NCBI RefSeq assembly: GCF_010730355.1
Contig: NZ_AP022576.1
Span: 558,001 to 622,000 of the forward strand
Reading direction: 5' to 3'
Length of the DNA stretch: 64,000 nucleotides
Source of the DNA: Mycobacterium florentinum
GTDB taxonomy: Bacteria > Actinomycetota > Actinomycetes > Mycobacteriales > Mycobacteriaceae
This document shows, piece after piece, positions 46,233 to 54,228 of the stretch. The notes beneath the pieces were generated by a model. That model saw only the letters and a program-made list of their open reading frames with translations. It did not search any database and was not told where the DNA came from. The position numbers and the translations under genes were made by a program. The first letter of the stretch is position 1. Each line of letters starts with the position of its first letter.

Positions 46233-47018
46233 TCAGGGTTTTGCGAAGCCCGACTGGGCCAGGATCTTCTGGCCCGCATCGGAGGTCACCAGGGTCACGA
46301 ACTTCTGTGCCGTCGCCGCCTGCGAGGCCTTCTTCAATACCCCGATCGGATAGACGTTGACCGCACCGGCGGCCTCGGGAAAGTTGACCGTCGCCACCTT
46401 GTCCTTGGCGCTCTTCGCGTCCGTGACGTAGACCAGCGCGGCATCGGCCTGCCCGGTGGTCACCTTGTTGAGGACATCGCTCACGCTGGGTTCCTCGCTG
46501 ACCGGGTTGAGGTGCACTCCGGTGCTGTTCTCGATGCGCTGGGTCGCCGCCCCGCAGGGCACCGGCTTCTGGCAGACGACCACGCTGATGCCCGGTTTGG
46601 CCAGGTCGGCGAAGGAACCGATGTTGCGCGGGTTGCCTGGCGCCGTGACGATCACCAGGGTGTTGGCGGCGAAATTCGTCGGGTTCCCGGCCAGCAGCCC
46701 GGCCTTGACGACGACGTCCATCTGCGCGGTGTCCGCCGAGGCGAAGACGTCGGCGCTGGCACCCTGTGTCAGCTGCGTGGCGAGTTCGGAGGAACCGGCG
46801 AATTCGAACTCGACACCACTGCCCGGATTGTCGGCCTTGAACTGCTGACTGAGCTGGGTGAACGCCGGCTTGAGCGAGGCCGCCGCGAACACCACGATCG
46901 AGCCCGACGGCGACGACGACTGACCGGGCGACGACGACGGCGTCGTCGAACTACACGCCACCACACCCGCGACGAGCAACGTGGATACCAACCCGGCCAG
47001 GACCCCGATCCGACGCAT
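46233..47018 (-). CDS. modA: Molybdate-binding lipoprotein ModA
   Basis: Substrate-binding protein of the molybdate importer, 261 residues. A lipoprotein signal ends at GVVAC (Cys about 22), followed by a Ser-rich linker and the ModA fold: [33 protein letters not shown] and [15 protein letters not shown]. First gene of modABC; its promoter lies in 47019-47206, shared with a divergent SDR-like gene. Confidence 0.95.
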   Translation of the reverse strand: MRRIGVLAGLVSTLLVAGVVACSSTTPSSSPGQSSSPSGSIVVFAAASLKPAFTQLSQQFKADNPGSGVEFEFAGSSELATQLTQGASADVFASADTAQMDVVVKAGLLAGNPTNFAANTLVIVTAPGNPRNIGSFADLAKPGISVVVCQKPVPCGAATQRIENSTGVHLNPVSEEPSVSDVLNKVTTGQADAALVYVTDAKSAKDKVATVNFPEAAGAVNVYPIGVLKKASQAATAQKFVTLVTSDAGQKILAQSGFAKP

Positions 47019-47206
47019 GGTCAGACCCTAGCTTGCGCACGGTTAAGCGATGACGACCAAAGAGTTATCGAAAATTGTCAGCGCGTCGCGGCGTCCTTAG
47101 TTTCCCCTTAGAGCTACTGTCCAGTAACATCGACGGAGATTGACGCCATACGCGCTGAGATCCCAGGCATCGGTCCTGTGGGTTCAACGTTGAACACGAG
47201 GAGGTC

Positions 47207-47884
47207 ATGCCAGTGGAGGTGCTGGTCACCGGCGGCGACACGGATCTTGGGCGGACAGTAGCCGAGAGCTTTCGCGATGACGGTCACAAGGTGACCCTCG
47301 TGGGTGCACGGCGCAGCGACCTCGAGGTCGCCGCCAAAGAGCTGGACGTCGACGCGATCGTCTGCGACACCACCGACCCGGCCAGCCTCGAAGAGGCTCG
47401 TGGGTTGTTCCCCCATCACCTGGACACCATCGTCAACGTGCCCGACAGCGGCTGGGACGACGGCGACCCGCGCACCTATTCACTGGCCGACACCGCCGCG
47501 GTGTGGCGCAGCTCCCTCGAGGCGACCGTGCTGACGGCGGTGCTGACGGTGCAAGCCGTCGGCGACCACCTGCGCTCCGGTGGCTCCATCATCAGCGTCG
47601 TGCCGCAAAACCCGCCTGCGGCCAGTGTCGACGCCGCGATCAAAGCCACGCTGTCGAGCTGGATCGCCGGACAGGCCGGCATTTTCGGCACCCGCGGGAT
47701 CACGGTCAACGCCGTGGCGAGCGGGCGCAGTGCCCAGGCCGGTTACGAAGGTCTTTCTCGCACACCGCCTTCCGTCGCCGACGAGGTCGCCCGGTTGGCG
47801 TTGTTCCTGACCACCCCGGCGGCCCGCCACATCAGCGGCCAGACGTTGCACGTCAGTCACGGCGCACTGGCGCGTTTCGCCTAA
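47207..47884 (+). CDS. SDR-fold protein lacking the catalytic Tyr (Rv1856c-like)
   Basis: A 225-residue short-chain dehydrogenase fold. The N-terminal nucleotide loop is VTGGDTDLGRTVAE. The usual active-site YxxxK is DAAIK, so the Tyr is replaced by Asp, and the NNAG motif is NVPDS. It may bind nucleotide without classical dehydrogenase activity. An AGGAGG ribosome site precedes ATG. Divergent from modABC, as Rv1856c is from modA in M. tuberculosis. No Rv1855c homologue follows. Confidence 0.8.
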   Translation: MPVEVLVTGGDTDLGRTVAESFRDDGHKVTLVGARRSDLEVAAKELDVDAIVCDTTDPASLEEARGLFPHHLDTIVNVPDSGWDDGDPRTYSLADTAAVWRSSLEATVLTAVLTVQAVGDHLRSGGSIISVVPQNPPAASVDAAIKATLSSWIAGQAGIFGTRGITVNAVASGRSAQAGYEGLSRTPPSVADEVARLALFLTTPAARHISGQTLHVSHGALARFA

Positions 47885-48039
47885 TACGTATCTCGTTTCA
47901 TTTCGCTAGCCGCTGGCTACGGTAAGAACCGCGGCTATCCGCCGAGGCGTTGCTACCGCTGCGCGGCATGTAACCAAGGTCGCATTCGGCGTCGGACATG
48001 ACGCGAATCACGTTGGCACGACCAGCGACAACGGGCCGG

Positions 48040-48055
48040 TGTGGTTGACTACACA
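48040..48055 (+). promoter_or_regulatory. Candidate CRP-type site upstream of ndh
   Basis: TGTGGTTGACTACACA has the TGTG-N8-CACA core of cAMP-receptor-protein sites (consensus TGTGA-N6-TCACA), about 95 bases before the ndh start. Confidence 0.4.
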
Positions 48056-48149
48056 GGCTTACTACCTGGGTTTCGGCGCGGCGGGATGACTAGCGTTATA
48101 GCTAACTGACACCGCACCACACGAAGCCCCATCAGGAGCATCCAAAGCA

Positions 48150-49538
48150 ATGAGCCCCCAGCAAGAAGGCACAGCTGAACCGAAGCGACGGCACCGAGTT
48201 GTCATCATCGGGTCGGGATTCGGCGGACTCAACGCGGCAAAGAAACTCAAACGGGCCGATGTCGACATCAAGTTGATCGCCCGCACCACGCATCACTTGT
48301 TCCAGCCGTTGCTGTACCAAGTCGCGACCGGGATCATCTCCGAGGGTGAGATCGCCCCTCCGACCCGCGTTGTGCTGCGCAATCAGCGCAATGTGCAGGT
48401 GCTGCTCGGCAACGTCACCCACATCGACCTGGCCAACCAGACCGTCGTCTCGGAGTTGCTCGGCCATAGCTACGAAACCCCGTACGACAGCTTGATCGTC
48501 GCCGCCGGGGCCGGCCAGTCGTACTTCGGCAACGACCATTTCGCCGAGTTCGCGCCCGGGATGAAGTCGATCGATGACGCGCTCGAATTGCGCGGCCGCA
48601 TCCTGAGCGCTTTCGAACAGGCCGAGCGGTCCAACGATCCCGAGCGCCGCAAGAAGCTGCTGACCTTCACCGTCGTCGGAGCCGGACCGACCGGCGTCGA
48701 AATGGCAGGGCAGATAGCCGAATTGGCCGAGCACACCTTGAAAGGCGCCTTCCGTCATATCGATTCGACGAAGGCTCGGGTGATCCTGCTCGACGCGGCT
48801 CCGGCGGTGTTGCCGCCGATGGGCGAAAAGCTCGGTGAGCGGGCCAAAGCGCGGCTCGAGAAGATGGGCGTCGAGATCCAGCTGGGTGCGATGGTCACCG
48901 ACGTGGACCGCAACGGTCTCACCGTCAAGGATTCCGATGGCACCATCCGGCGCATCGAATCCGCCTGCAAGGTCTGGTCCGCCGGCGTGCAGGCCAGCCG
49001 GTTGGGGCGCGACATCGCCGAGCAGTCGCCCACCGAACTCGACCGGGCCGGCCGCGTCAAGGTGCTGCCCGACCTGTCGGTCCCCGGGTACCCGAACGTG
49101 TTCGTCGTCGGCGACATGGCCGCCGTCGAGGGCGTGCCGGGAGTCGCGCAGGGTGCTATCCAGGGCGCCAAGTATGTGGCCGGCGCGATCAAGGCCGAAC
49201 TCGCCGGGGCCGACCCCGCCGAGCGTGAGCCGTTCCAGTACTTCGACAAGGGCTCCATGGCCACGGTGTCGCGGTTTTCCGCGGTGGCCAAAATCGGCCC
49301 GCTGGAGTTCAGCGGCTTCATTGCCTGGCTGATCTGGCTGGTGCTGCACCTGGTGTACCTGATCGGGTTCAAGACCAAAATCACCACGCTGTTGTCCTGG
49401 ACCGTGACGTTCCTGAGCACGCGCCGCGGCCAGCTGACGATCACCGACCAGCAGGCCTTTGCGCGAACACGGATTGAACAGCTGGCCGAGCTGGCTGCCG
49501 AGGCCCGTGTGTCCGCGACGGTCCGGGCGGCAAGTTAG
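48150..49538 (+). CDS. ndh: Type II NADH dehydrogenase Ndh
   Basis: Non-proton-pumping NADH:menaquinone oxidoreductase on the inner membrane face, 462 residues. FAD loop VVIIGSGFGGLNAAKKL near the N-terminus, NADH loop VVGAGPTGVEMAGQI, and VFVVGDMAAVEGVPG closing the FAD site. The C-terminal FIAWLIWLVLHLVYLIGF is a membrane anchor. The quinone-site AQGAIQGAKYVA is intact. Corresponds to Rv1854c. CAGGAG lies just before the ATG. Convergent with ureD, overlapping by four bases. Confidence 0.96.
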   Translation: MSPQQEGTAEPKRRHRVVIIGSGFGGLNAAKKLKRADVDIKLIARTTHHLFQPLLYQVATGIISEGEIAPPTRVVLRNQRNVQVLLGNVTHIDLANQTVVSELLGHSYETPYDSLIVAAGAGQSYFGNDHFAEFAPGMKSIDDALELRGRILSAFEQAERSNDPERRKKLLTFTVVGAGPTGVEMAGQIAELAEHTLKGAFRHIDSTKARVILLDAAPAVLPPMGEKLGERAKARLEKMGVEIQLGAMVTDVDRNGLTVKDSDGTIRRIESACKVWSAGVQASRLGRDIAEQSPTELDRAGRVKVLPDLSVPGYPNVFVVGDMAAVEGVPGVAQGAIQGAKYVAGAIKAELAGADPAEREPFQYFDKGSMATVSRFSAVAKIGPLEFSGFIAWLIWLVLHLVYLIGFKTKITTLLSWTVTFLSTRRGQLTITDQQAFARTRIEQLAELAAEARVSATVRAAS

Positions 49539-50176
49539 CCGGCCAGCCGGTCGGCCTGCCAGGTGCGCAGCGTTCCACCACCCGCCAACGCCAGAACGGT
49601 GGATTCGCTCGGCATGTCCGTGAATTGTGTTGTTGGATAGCATAATTCGCTGATAGTTGCCCGCGGGGCGGCAATGCTGTCGTCGGCTACCGACCCGGCG
49701 CCCAATTCCACCCGATGCCGCAACAATGGGCGATCGTGCCGGTCGGCGCGTAGCGATCCCGACCAGAAGCCCTCGCGCTCATTGCATCTGCCGATCTGCA
49801 CTCGCTCGCGGAAGCGAACCCGGCCGTCGTCGTGCAGCACCAACACCACCGTCGACATATGCCGCGCATCGGCGGCCACCACAGTCGGCTCCAGATCGAC
49901 GTCGAGAGTTCCGCTCACCTCGATGGTCCAATCGGTATGCGACGTCAGCGTTTTAGCCCCGGGCAAGGCCACGGTGGCAGCCGCGCTGCGTAGCTTCAGG
50001 ACCGCGCTGGCCTCGACGACGACCCGGATGTCGATGGTGTCGCCGCCCAACGGGGTGGCGGCCGCCGACACCAGGTACACCGTGTCGGGTGCGGTGCAGC
50101 GGGCCTGGATCCCACCGCTGCACCGGATGCGCGGCAACCGGTTACGTGCGGCGACCAGCAATACCTCAGAGTGCAT
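49535..50176 (-). CDS. ureD: Urease accessory protein UreD
   Basis: Scaffold (UreD/UreH family) that helps load nickel into urease, 213 residues. Family features: [32 protein letters not shown] and [20 protein letters not shown]. Its ATG overlaps the ureG stop by 11 bases, so the two are coupled. Last gene of the urease set. Confidence 0.9.
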   Translation of the reverse strand: MHSEVLLVAARNRLPRIRCSGGIQARCTAPDTVYLVSAAATPLGGDTIDIRVVVEASAVLKLRSAAATVALPGAKTLTSHTDWTIEVSGTLDVDLEPTVVAADARHMSTVVLVLHDDGRVRFRERVQIGRCNEREGFWSGSLRADRHDRPLLRHRVELGAGSVADDSIAAPRATISELCYPTTQFTDMPSESTVLALAGGGTLRTWQADRLAG

Positions 50177-50834
50177 CGGCGGCCAGCTGCGCGTGCACCC
50201 AGGCCAGCACCTCGGTGGCAGCCGGATCCTTGGTCAGTGACTGCAGCACGGTCGGCCGGCCGTCTCGCACCGCGTCGGCGTCGCGGGCCATCACATCCAG
50301 GTCGGCGCCCACCAATGGCGCGAGATCAATCTTGTTTACTACCAATAGATCCGAGTACGTCACTCCCGGCCCTCCCTTACGCGGCACCTTGTCGCCGCCG
50401 GCCACATCGATGACGAAGATCTGGACGTCCACCAGGCCCGACGAGAACGTCGCGGTCAGGTTGTCGCCGCCGGACTCGACCAGGATCAGGTCCAGCGTGT
50501 CGTGGGCGGCGATCAAGTCGTCGATCGCATCGAGGTTCGCGGTGATGTCGTCGCGGATCGCGGTGTGCGGGCAGCCGCCCGTCTGCACGGCCGCGATCCG
50601 GTCGTCCGGCAGCACCGCGTGTTTGCGCAAGAAGTCGGCGTCTTCGGTGGTGTAGATGTCGTTGGTCAGCACCGCCACCGACAGCTCATCGCGCAACTGC
50701 CGGCACAGCGCGGCGACGAGTGCGGTTTTTCCGCATCCGACCGGGCCGCCGACGCCGATGCGCAGCGGCTCCCCCGGCTGCCGGACCCGTTTGGGTCGTT
50801 CGATGTGCGGATGGCTGTGCGAATGTGCTGGCAT
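50166..50834 (-). CDS. ureG: Urease nickel-insertion GTPase UreG
   Basis: SIMIBI GTPase delivering Ni to urease, 222 residues. The His-rich N-terminus (HSHSHPH) binds metal; the P-loop is [13 protein letters not shown], the Ni-binding CPH is in [11 protein letters not shown], and [12 protein letters not shown] and [10 protein letters not shown] complete the GTPase. In M. tuberculosis it follows ureF directly. Here 6.4 kb on the other strand separates them, so it needs its own promoter in 50835-50983 or another source. It could also serve the neighbouring Ni-type guanidine hydrolase (inference). Confidence 0.94.
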   Translation of the reverse strand: MPAHSHSHPHIERPKRVRQPGEPLRIGVGGPVGCGKTALVAALCRQLRDELSVAVLTNDIYTTEDADFLRKHAVLPDDRIAAVQTGGCPHTAIRDDITANLDAIDDLIAAHDTLDLILVESGGDNLTATFSSGLVDVQIFVIDVAGGDKVPRKGGPGVTYSDLLVVNKIDLAPLVGADLDVMARDADAVRDGRPTVLQSLTKDPAATEVLAWVHAQLAADAL

Positions 50835-50983
50835 GGCATGTCTTTCGGAGGCGATGGGAATCGTGCGCTCGGCATGATGTCAGGCCAGCGTATCGGCCAA
50901 AGGATGGCCGAGTCAGCCAGGCAGGCGTAGCGCCGCGCAAGCCTTCCCAGGAAAGTCACAGCAGTCTGTCCGCTACCAGAAAC

Positions 50984-51011
50984 TTGAAGTCGAGGATCGA
51001 GCAGGTACGTT
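50984..51011 (+). promoter_or_regulatory. Candidate promoter for the riboswitch transcript
   Basis: TTGAAG at 50984-50989 and TACGTT at 51006-51011 with a 16-base spacer resemble a housekeeping sigma promoter. A start near 51018 would place the aptamer at the very 5' end of the mRNA. Confidence 0.4.
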
Positions 51012-51035
51012 GAAGCATGGCGCGCCGAGACGGCC

Positions 51036-51079
51036 GCCCGGACGAGTTCGCCGTACCCGGAGAGCGACAAGACGGTGAC
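51036..51079 (+). promoter_or_regulatory. Guanidine-III riboswitch aptamer
   Basis: Closely matches the guanidine-III aptamer known from Thermobifida. P1 pairs CCGG (51038-51041) with CCGG (51057-51060). ACGAG follows P1 and a CGCCGT strand (51049-51054) pairs with ACGGTG (51072-51077) as the pseudoknot, six pairs with one G-U. CCGTACCCGG and GACAAGACGG are the conserved stretches. It lies 117 bases before the start of the guanidine hydrolase-like gene. Ligand: guanidinium. Confidence 0.85.
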
Positions 51080-51125
51080 CGCGGGATGCCTTGCGCGCCG
51101 GTCAACCGAAAACGCTTGTTGGAAC

Positions 51126-51130
51126 TCCTC
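51126..51130 (+). promoter_or_regulatory. Possible anti-Shine-Dalgarno segment
   Basis: TCCTC (inside ACTCCTCC) is complementary to GAGGA at 51186-51190 in the ribosome site. It could mask the site when the aptamer is empty. Inference only. Confidence 0.3.
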
Positions 51131-51195
51131 CTTCGTTTGGTCCTGGTCGTCGGGGCATCCTCCACCGTGAGTTGATACTCGACGAGAGGAAAACG

Positions 51196-52359
51196 ATGAT
51201 CAATCCGTTCGCCGGCCAGGCCGATATTCCCAACCGCGAAGGTGCGTGGGCACAGCAAGCCGAGGCTGAGTTGTCGACCCGGCGCCACAAGGAAGAGATC
51301 GAGCGCTGCCTTGCCCACGGGCTGGAAGCGGCGCCCACCATCAACGACCGCACGTTGTCCACCTTTTCCCGCGGTGAGCTGCCGCACTTCGCAGGGGAGC
51401 GCGGCACGTTTCTGAAGTGCCCGTTCCTCGAAGACGTGCACGACGTGGGCGACGCCGAGGTCGCCGTCTTCGGCGCGCCGCTGGACGCGGGTACCACCTA
51501 CCGGCCCGGCACTCGGTTCGGCCCGATGGGAATTCGGCGCTCTACCAACCTGTTTGGGACGTATTGCTACGAGTTGGGTGTCGACTTGCGCGAGCAGCTC
51601 AACATCGTTGACATCGGTGACGTGGTCACGATTCCGGCCAACATCGAGAAGTCGTTCGATCAGATCAGCACGGCCATGTCCCACGTGGTCTCCCAGGGTG
51701 TGTTCCCGGTGATCCTGGGTGGCGATCACTCGATCGGGTTCCCGACCGTGCGCGGTCTCGCCCCGCACATGGACGGCAATGTCGGCATCATCCACTTCGA
51801 CCGTCACGTCGACACCCAGGAAACCGATCTCGACGAGCGGATGCACACCACGCCGTGGTTCCACGCCACCAACATCAAGAACGCGCCCGCCACCAACCTG
51901 GTGCAGATCGGCATCGGCGGATGGCAAGCGCCCCGTGCGGGTGTCGAAGTCGGCCGGAAACGCGGCAGCACGGTGATCACCGTCGGCGACGTCGAGCGCG
52001 TCGGGATCGAGAAGATCGCCGAAATCGCACTTGAGACGGCGTGGAAGGACGCCAAGGCGGTGTATCTCTCGTTCGACATTGACGTGATCGACGCAGGATT
52101 CGTACCGGGCACCGGCTGGCCGGAGCCGGGCGGTCTGCTGCCGCGCGAGGCGCTCAACCTCATCCGGCTGATCTCCGAACCCGGACTCAACGGCATCGAA
52201 GTGGTGGAGTGTTCACCGCCTTACGACTGGGCGGAACAAACCGCGCTGATGAGCAGCCGGGTCATCCTGGACAGCCTGGCCGTCATGGTTCGGGCAGGCA
52301 AACTCGGCAAAAAGCCGGCCGCGCTGAAGCGCCATGCCTGGGGACCCTACGGCGACTGA
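51196..52359 (+). CDS. gdmH: Guanidine hydrolase-like ureohydrolase (GdmH type)
   Basis: Arginase-superfamily enzyme of 387 residues, predicted to hydrolyse guanidine to urea and ammonia. All six metal ligands are present: His178 (GGDHSIG), Asp202/His204/Asp206 (FDRHVDTQ) and Asp294/Asp296 (SFDIDVID). Features of the guanidine hydrolase branch as I recall it are the N-terminal extension with AWAQQAEAE, FDRH in place of FDAH, DERMHTTPWFHATN, GIGGWQ and PGTGWPEPGG. The cyanobacterial enzyme uses nickel and HypA/B-type helpers. A guanidine-III aptamer upstream and urease genes on both sides agree with the substrate. Agmatinase or guanidinobutyrase is the alternative. ATG 51196 follows AGAGGA. 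Confidence 0.85.
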   Translation: MINPFAGQADIPNREGAWAQQAEAELSTRRHKEEIERCLAHGLEAAPTINDRTLSTFSRGELPHFAGERGTFLKCPFLEDVHDVGDAEVAVFGAPLDAGTTYRPGTRFGPMGIRRSTNLFGTYCYELGVDLREQLNIVDIGDVVTIPANIEKSFDQISTAMSHVVSQGVFPVILGGDHSIGFPTVRGLAPHMDGNVGIIHFDRHVDTQETDLDERMHTTPWFHATNIKNAPATNLVQIGIGGWQAPRAGVEVGRKRGSTVITVGDVERVGIEKIAEIALETAWKDAKAVYLSFDIDVIDAGFVPGTGWPEPGGLLPREALNLIRLISEPGLNGIEVVECSPPYDWAEQTALMSSRVILDSLAVMVRAGKLGKKPAALKRHAWGPYGD

Positions 52360-52382
52360 TCAAATTGCCTGTCGTAACTTAA

Positions 52383-52397
52383 CCCGGATGTTCCGGG
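52383..52397 (+). terminator. Hairpin after the guanidine hydrolase-like gene
   Basis: CCCGGA and TCCGGG pair around TGT, 24 bases after the stop. Short, no T-run; possible weak terminator or mRNA end. Confidence 0.4.
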
Positions 52398-52401
52398 ATT
52401 C

Positions 52402-52489
52402 AGGCCAGTGAGCTAATTTGCTCAGTGGCTTAGTAGCAAACCATTTATGGGCTTCTCTACTGAGGGTCTATATTTAGCCGCACTGGCCT
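52402..52489 (+). repeat. 88-nt nested hairpin
   Basis: Nested helices: AGGCCAGTG (52402-52410) with CACTGGCCT (52481-52489), 9 bp; GCTAA (52412-52416) with TTAGC (52474-52478); CTCAGT (52421-52426) with ACTGAG (52459-52464), extendable by two pairs; and inside AGC...GCT plus CCAT...ATGG. May be an RNA control element or a small inverted-repeat mobile remnant. Confidence 0.6.
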
Positions 52490-52866
52490 TGCGCGTACCT
52501 TCAGCGATGCCGAGATGCGCTCTTTAACAGCGCTATACGAGCGCTTCGCCGTCGACGACGTCGCGATGTCCGTTGCTCATACGACATTCTTACGGCCCGC
52601 TGCGCCGCTCTCTAAGGCAAATATATTCATTGCCAGCTTATTCTCAGCAGCTAACCATGGTTATTACAGATATAGCGGCGGATATTGCTATTTGTGCGAC
52701 AACGTCGACATCGCAACGCCGTTTTGTACGTGCGTGCGGTGGCGGTCGCGTGGGGGCATCGCACCATTCGTGCGCGAGCGATCGCGCGCGAACCTGAGCG
52801 TCACACCATCGTCCGATTCGGGCCGGGTGCGGGTGATTTGGCGCGTCGATCGTTGGGGGTTAACTA

Positions 52867-54228
52867 GTGGATTTTGCGGCGCTCCCGCCCGAGGTCAACT
52901 CCGGGCGGATGTACGCGGGCGCGGGGGTCGGGCCCTTGGTCGCGGCCGGTGCGGCCTGGGATGCGTTGGCAGCCGAGTTGAGTTCTGCGGCAGCGTCATA
53001 CCGGACGGTGATGTCGGAGCTCACCGGTGGCCCGTGGGTGGGTCCGTCGTCGGCGACGATGGCGGCCGCAGTGGGGCCGTATGTCTCGTGGATGACTTCT
53101 ACTGCGGCACAAGCCGAACAGACGGCCGACCAGCTCGAGTCGGCAGTCGCAGCCTACGAGGCGGCGTTTGCCGCCACGGTCCCGCCGCCCGAAATCGAGG
53201 TCAACCGGGCGCTGCTGGCGTCATTGGTAGCCACCAACGTAGTCGGGCAGAACACCCCGGCGATCGCGGCCACCGAGGCGCAGTACTCCGAGATGTGGGC
53301 CCAGGACGCCGCGGCGATGTACGGCTATGCCGGCGCATCGGCAACGGCAACGAGGTTGTCACCCTTCAACTCTCCACCGCAGACCACCGACCCCGCCGGT
53401 ACGGCGAAGCAGGCCGCTTCCGTCGACCAGGCCGCGGCGTCCTCGGCGGGGCCGAGCACTCAATCCGCACTGGCCAATGTGCCGAACGCGCTGCAGAGTC
53501 TGTCCACCGGCTCGATCACCAGCCCGACGGACCTCGACCCGGGGCTGGGCAGCCTGCTCGATACTCCCAGCGGGGGTCCGACCGGCCTCAACTTGTTCAC
53601 CCAGAACGTCGGGAACTGGGCCCTGGTCATTAGTGGCCCGCTGTTCACGGCTTCGGGTATCACACCCCTGTTGGGTGGCCTGTACGGCCTCGCGTTGCCG
53701 ACTGCCGCGGCGGTGGCCGGAGACGTCAGTCCGGCCGACGCCGGCCTGGGCACCCTGGTGGATTCGCACGCGTCCGGGGCGGGTTCGGTCTCGGCGAGTC
53801 TGGGCAAGTCGGCCACCGTCGGCGAGTTGTCGGTCCCACGATCCTGGGGCAGTTCCCCCGCCGTCCGGCTGGCCGCCAGCGCATCACCGTTGCCGTCCGC
53901 CGGGCTGGGCGGGGCGCCGCAAGCCGAAATCGCCTCCCCCGGAGGGTTCTTCGGCGGTATTCCCCCGATCGGCAGCCTGGTCAACGCGCCCAGGGGCGAG
54001 CAGACCCGTGCCGGCAGCGACACGGGTCCGAAAGTCATCCCGGCCCTGCCCGGTGAGTCCGGCACTGCCGATCAGGCGCCTGCCGCGCGGCCACCGGCCC
54101 GCCGCCATGTCGCCAGCGCGCTGAGCGAAAGCGAACGTCAGGAGCTGGAAAAGCTGCGCAAGGACATCGCCGATGCGGCGACGGAGCGCGATGCGGCGGC
54201 GCGCCTGATCAAGGAGGCGATGCTGTGA
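52867..54228 (+). CDS. PPE-SVP protein, first of a coupled pair
   Basis: A 453-residue PPE protein from GTG 52867, preceded by GGGGG. It starts with [16 protein letters not shown] and has the helical PPE domain to about 180 with [10 protein letters not shown]. The SVP signature is [14 protein letters not shown] near residue 320. The extreme C-terminus is a predicted coiled coil ([20 protein letters not shown]), unusual beyond the SVP region. No PE partner is adjacent. Its stop overlaps the start of the next PPE gene. Some PPE proteins form outer-membrane solute channels; here guanidine would be the suggested cargo (inference). Confidence 0.88.
   Translation: MDFAALPPEVNSGRMYAGAGVGPLVAAGAAWDALAAELSSAAASYRTVMSELTGGPWVGPSSATMAAAVGPYVSWMTSTAAQAEQTADQLESAVAAYEAAFAATVPPPEIEVNRALLASLVATNVVGQNTPAIAATEAQYSEMWAQDAAAMYGYAGASATATRLSPFNSPPQTTDPAGTAKQAASVDQAAASSAGPSTQSALANVPNALQSLSTGSITSPTDLDPGLGSLLDTPSGGPTGLNLFTQNVGNWALVISGPLFTASGITPLLGGLYGLALPTAAAVAGDVSPADAGLGTLVDSHASGAGSVSASLGKSATVGELSVPRSWGSSPAVRLAASASPLPSAGLGGAPQAEIASPGGFFGGIPPIGSLVNAPRGEQTRAGSDTGPKVIPALPGESGTADQAPAARPPARRHVASALSESERQELEKLRKDIADAATERDAAARLIKEAML

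Larger units (their letters stand above)
50835..51195 (+). other. Divergent control region of ureG and the guanidine genes
   Basis: No protein gene seen. It contains, on the plus strand, a candidate promoter (50984-51011), a guanidine-III-like aptamer (51036-51079), a pyrimidine tract complementary to the ribosome site (51126-51130), and an AGAGGA ribosome site at 51185-51190. The minus strand must supply transcription of ureG. Confidence 0.7.
52360..52866 (+). other. Intergenic region with structured element
   Basis: Separates the hydrolase from the PPE genes. Visibly more AT-rich than its surroundings in 52370-52720. Contains a 6-bp hairpin at 52383-52397 just after the stop, the nested hairpin at 52402-52489, and the GTG start region of the PPE gene with GGGGG at 52855. 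No second guanidine aptamer was found. An open frame beginning near 52515 lacks support. Confidence 0.6.

Noticed and set aside
48132..49643. Open frame antisense to ndh
   Set aside because: Complement of a complete ndh; no independent signals.
51000..51100. Guanidine-I (ykkC) riboswitch
   Set aside because: The conserved TAGGGTTCCG and GGTCCGAGAG boxes are absent; the sequence fits the guanidine-III class instead.
51091..51195. Upstream TTG start extending the hydrolase by 35 residues
   Set aside because: It would place the leader and ribosome site inside the gene; ATG 51196 has a good AGAGGA site and the expected N-terminus.
51196..52359. Reading the ureohydrolase as an ordinary agmatinase
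   Set aside because: Possible, but FDRH, the long N-terminal extension, PGTGWPEPGG and the guanidine-type aptamer upstream fit guanidine hydrolase better. Left as the named alternative.
52360..52866. Second guanidine aptamer before the PPE genes
   Set aside because: No CCGGACGAG or ACAAGACGG-type segments, nor paired ACGR-loop hairpins, were found.
52515..53633. Open frame of 372 codons overlapping the first PPE gene
   Set aside because: Arg/Gly-rich after it enters the PPE gene; only its AT-rich first part looks different, without a ribosome site.
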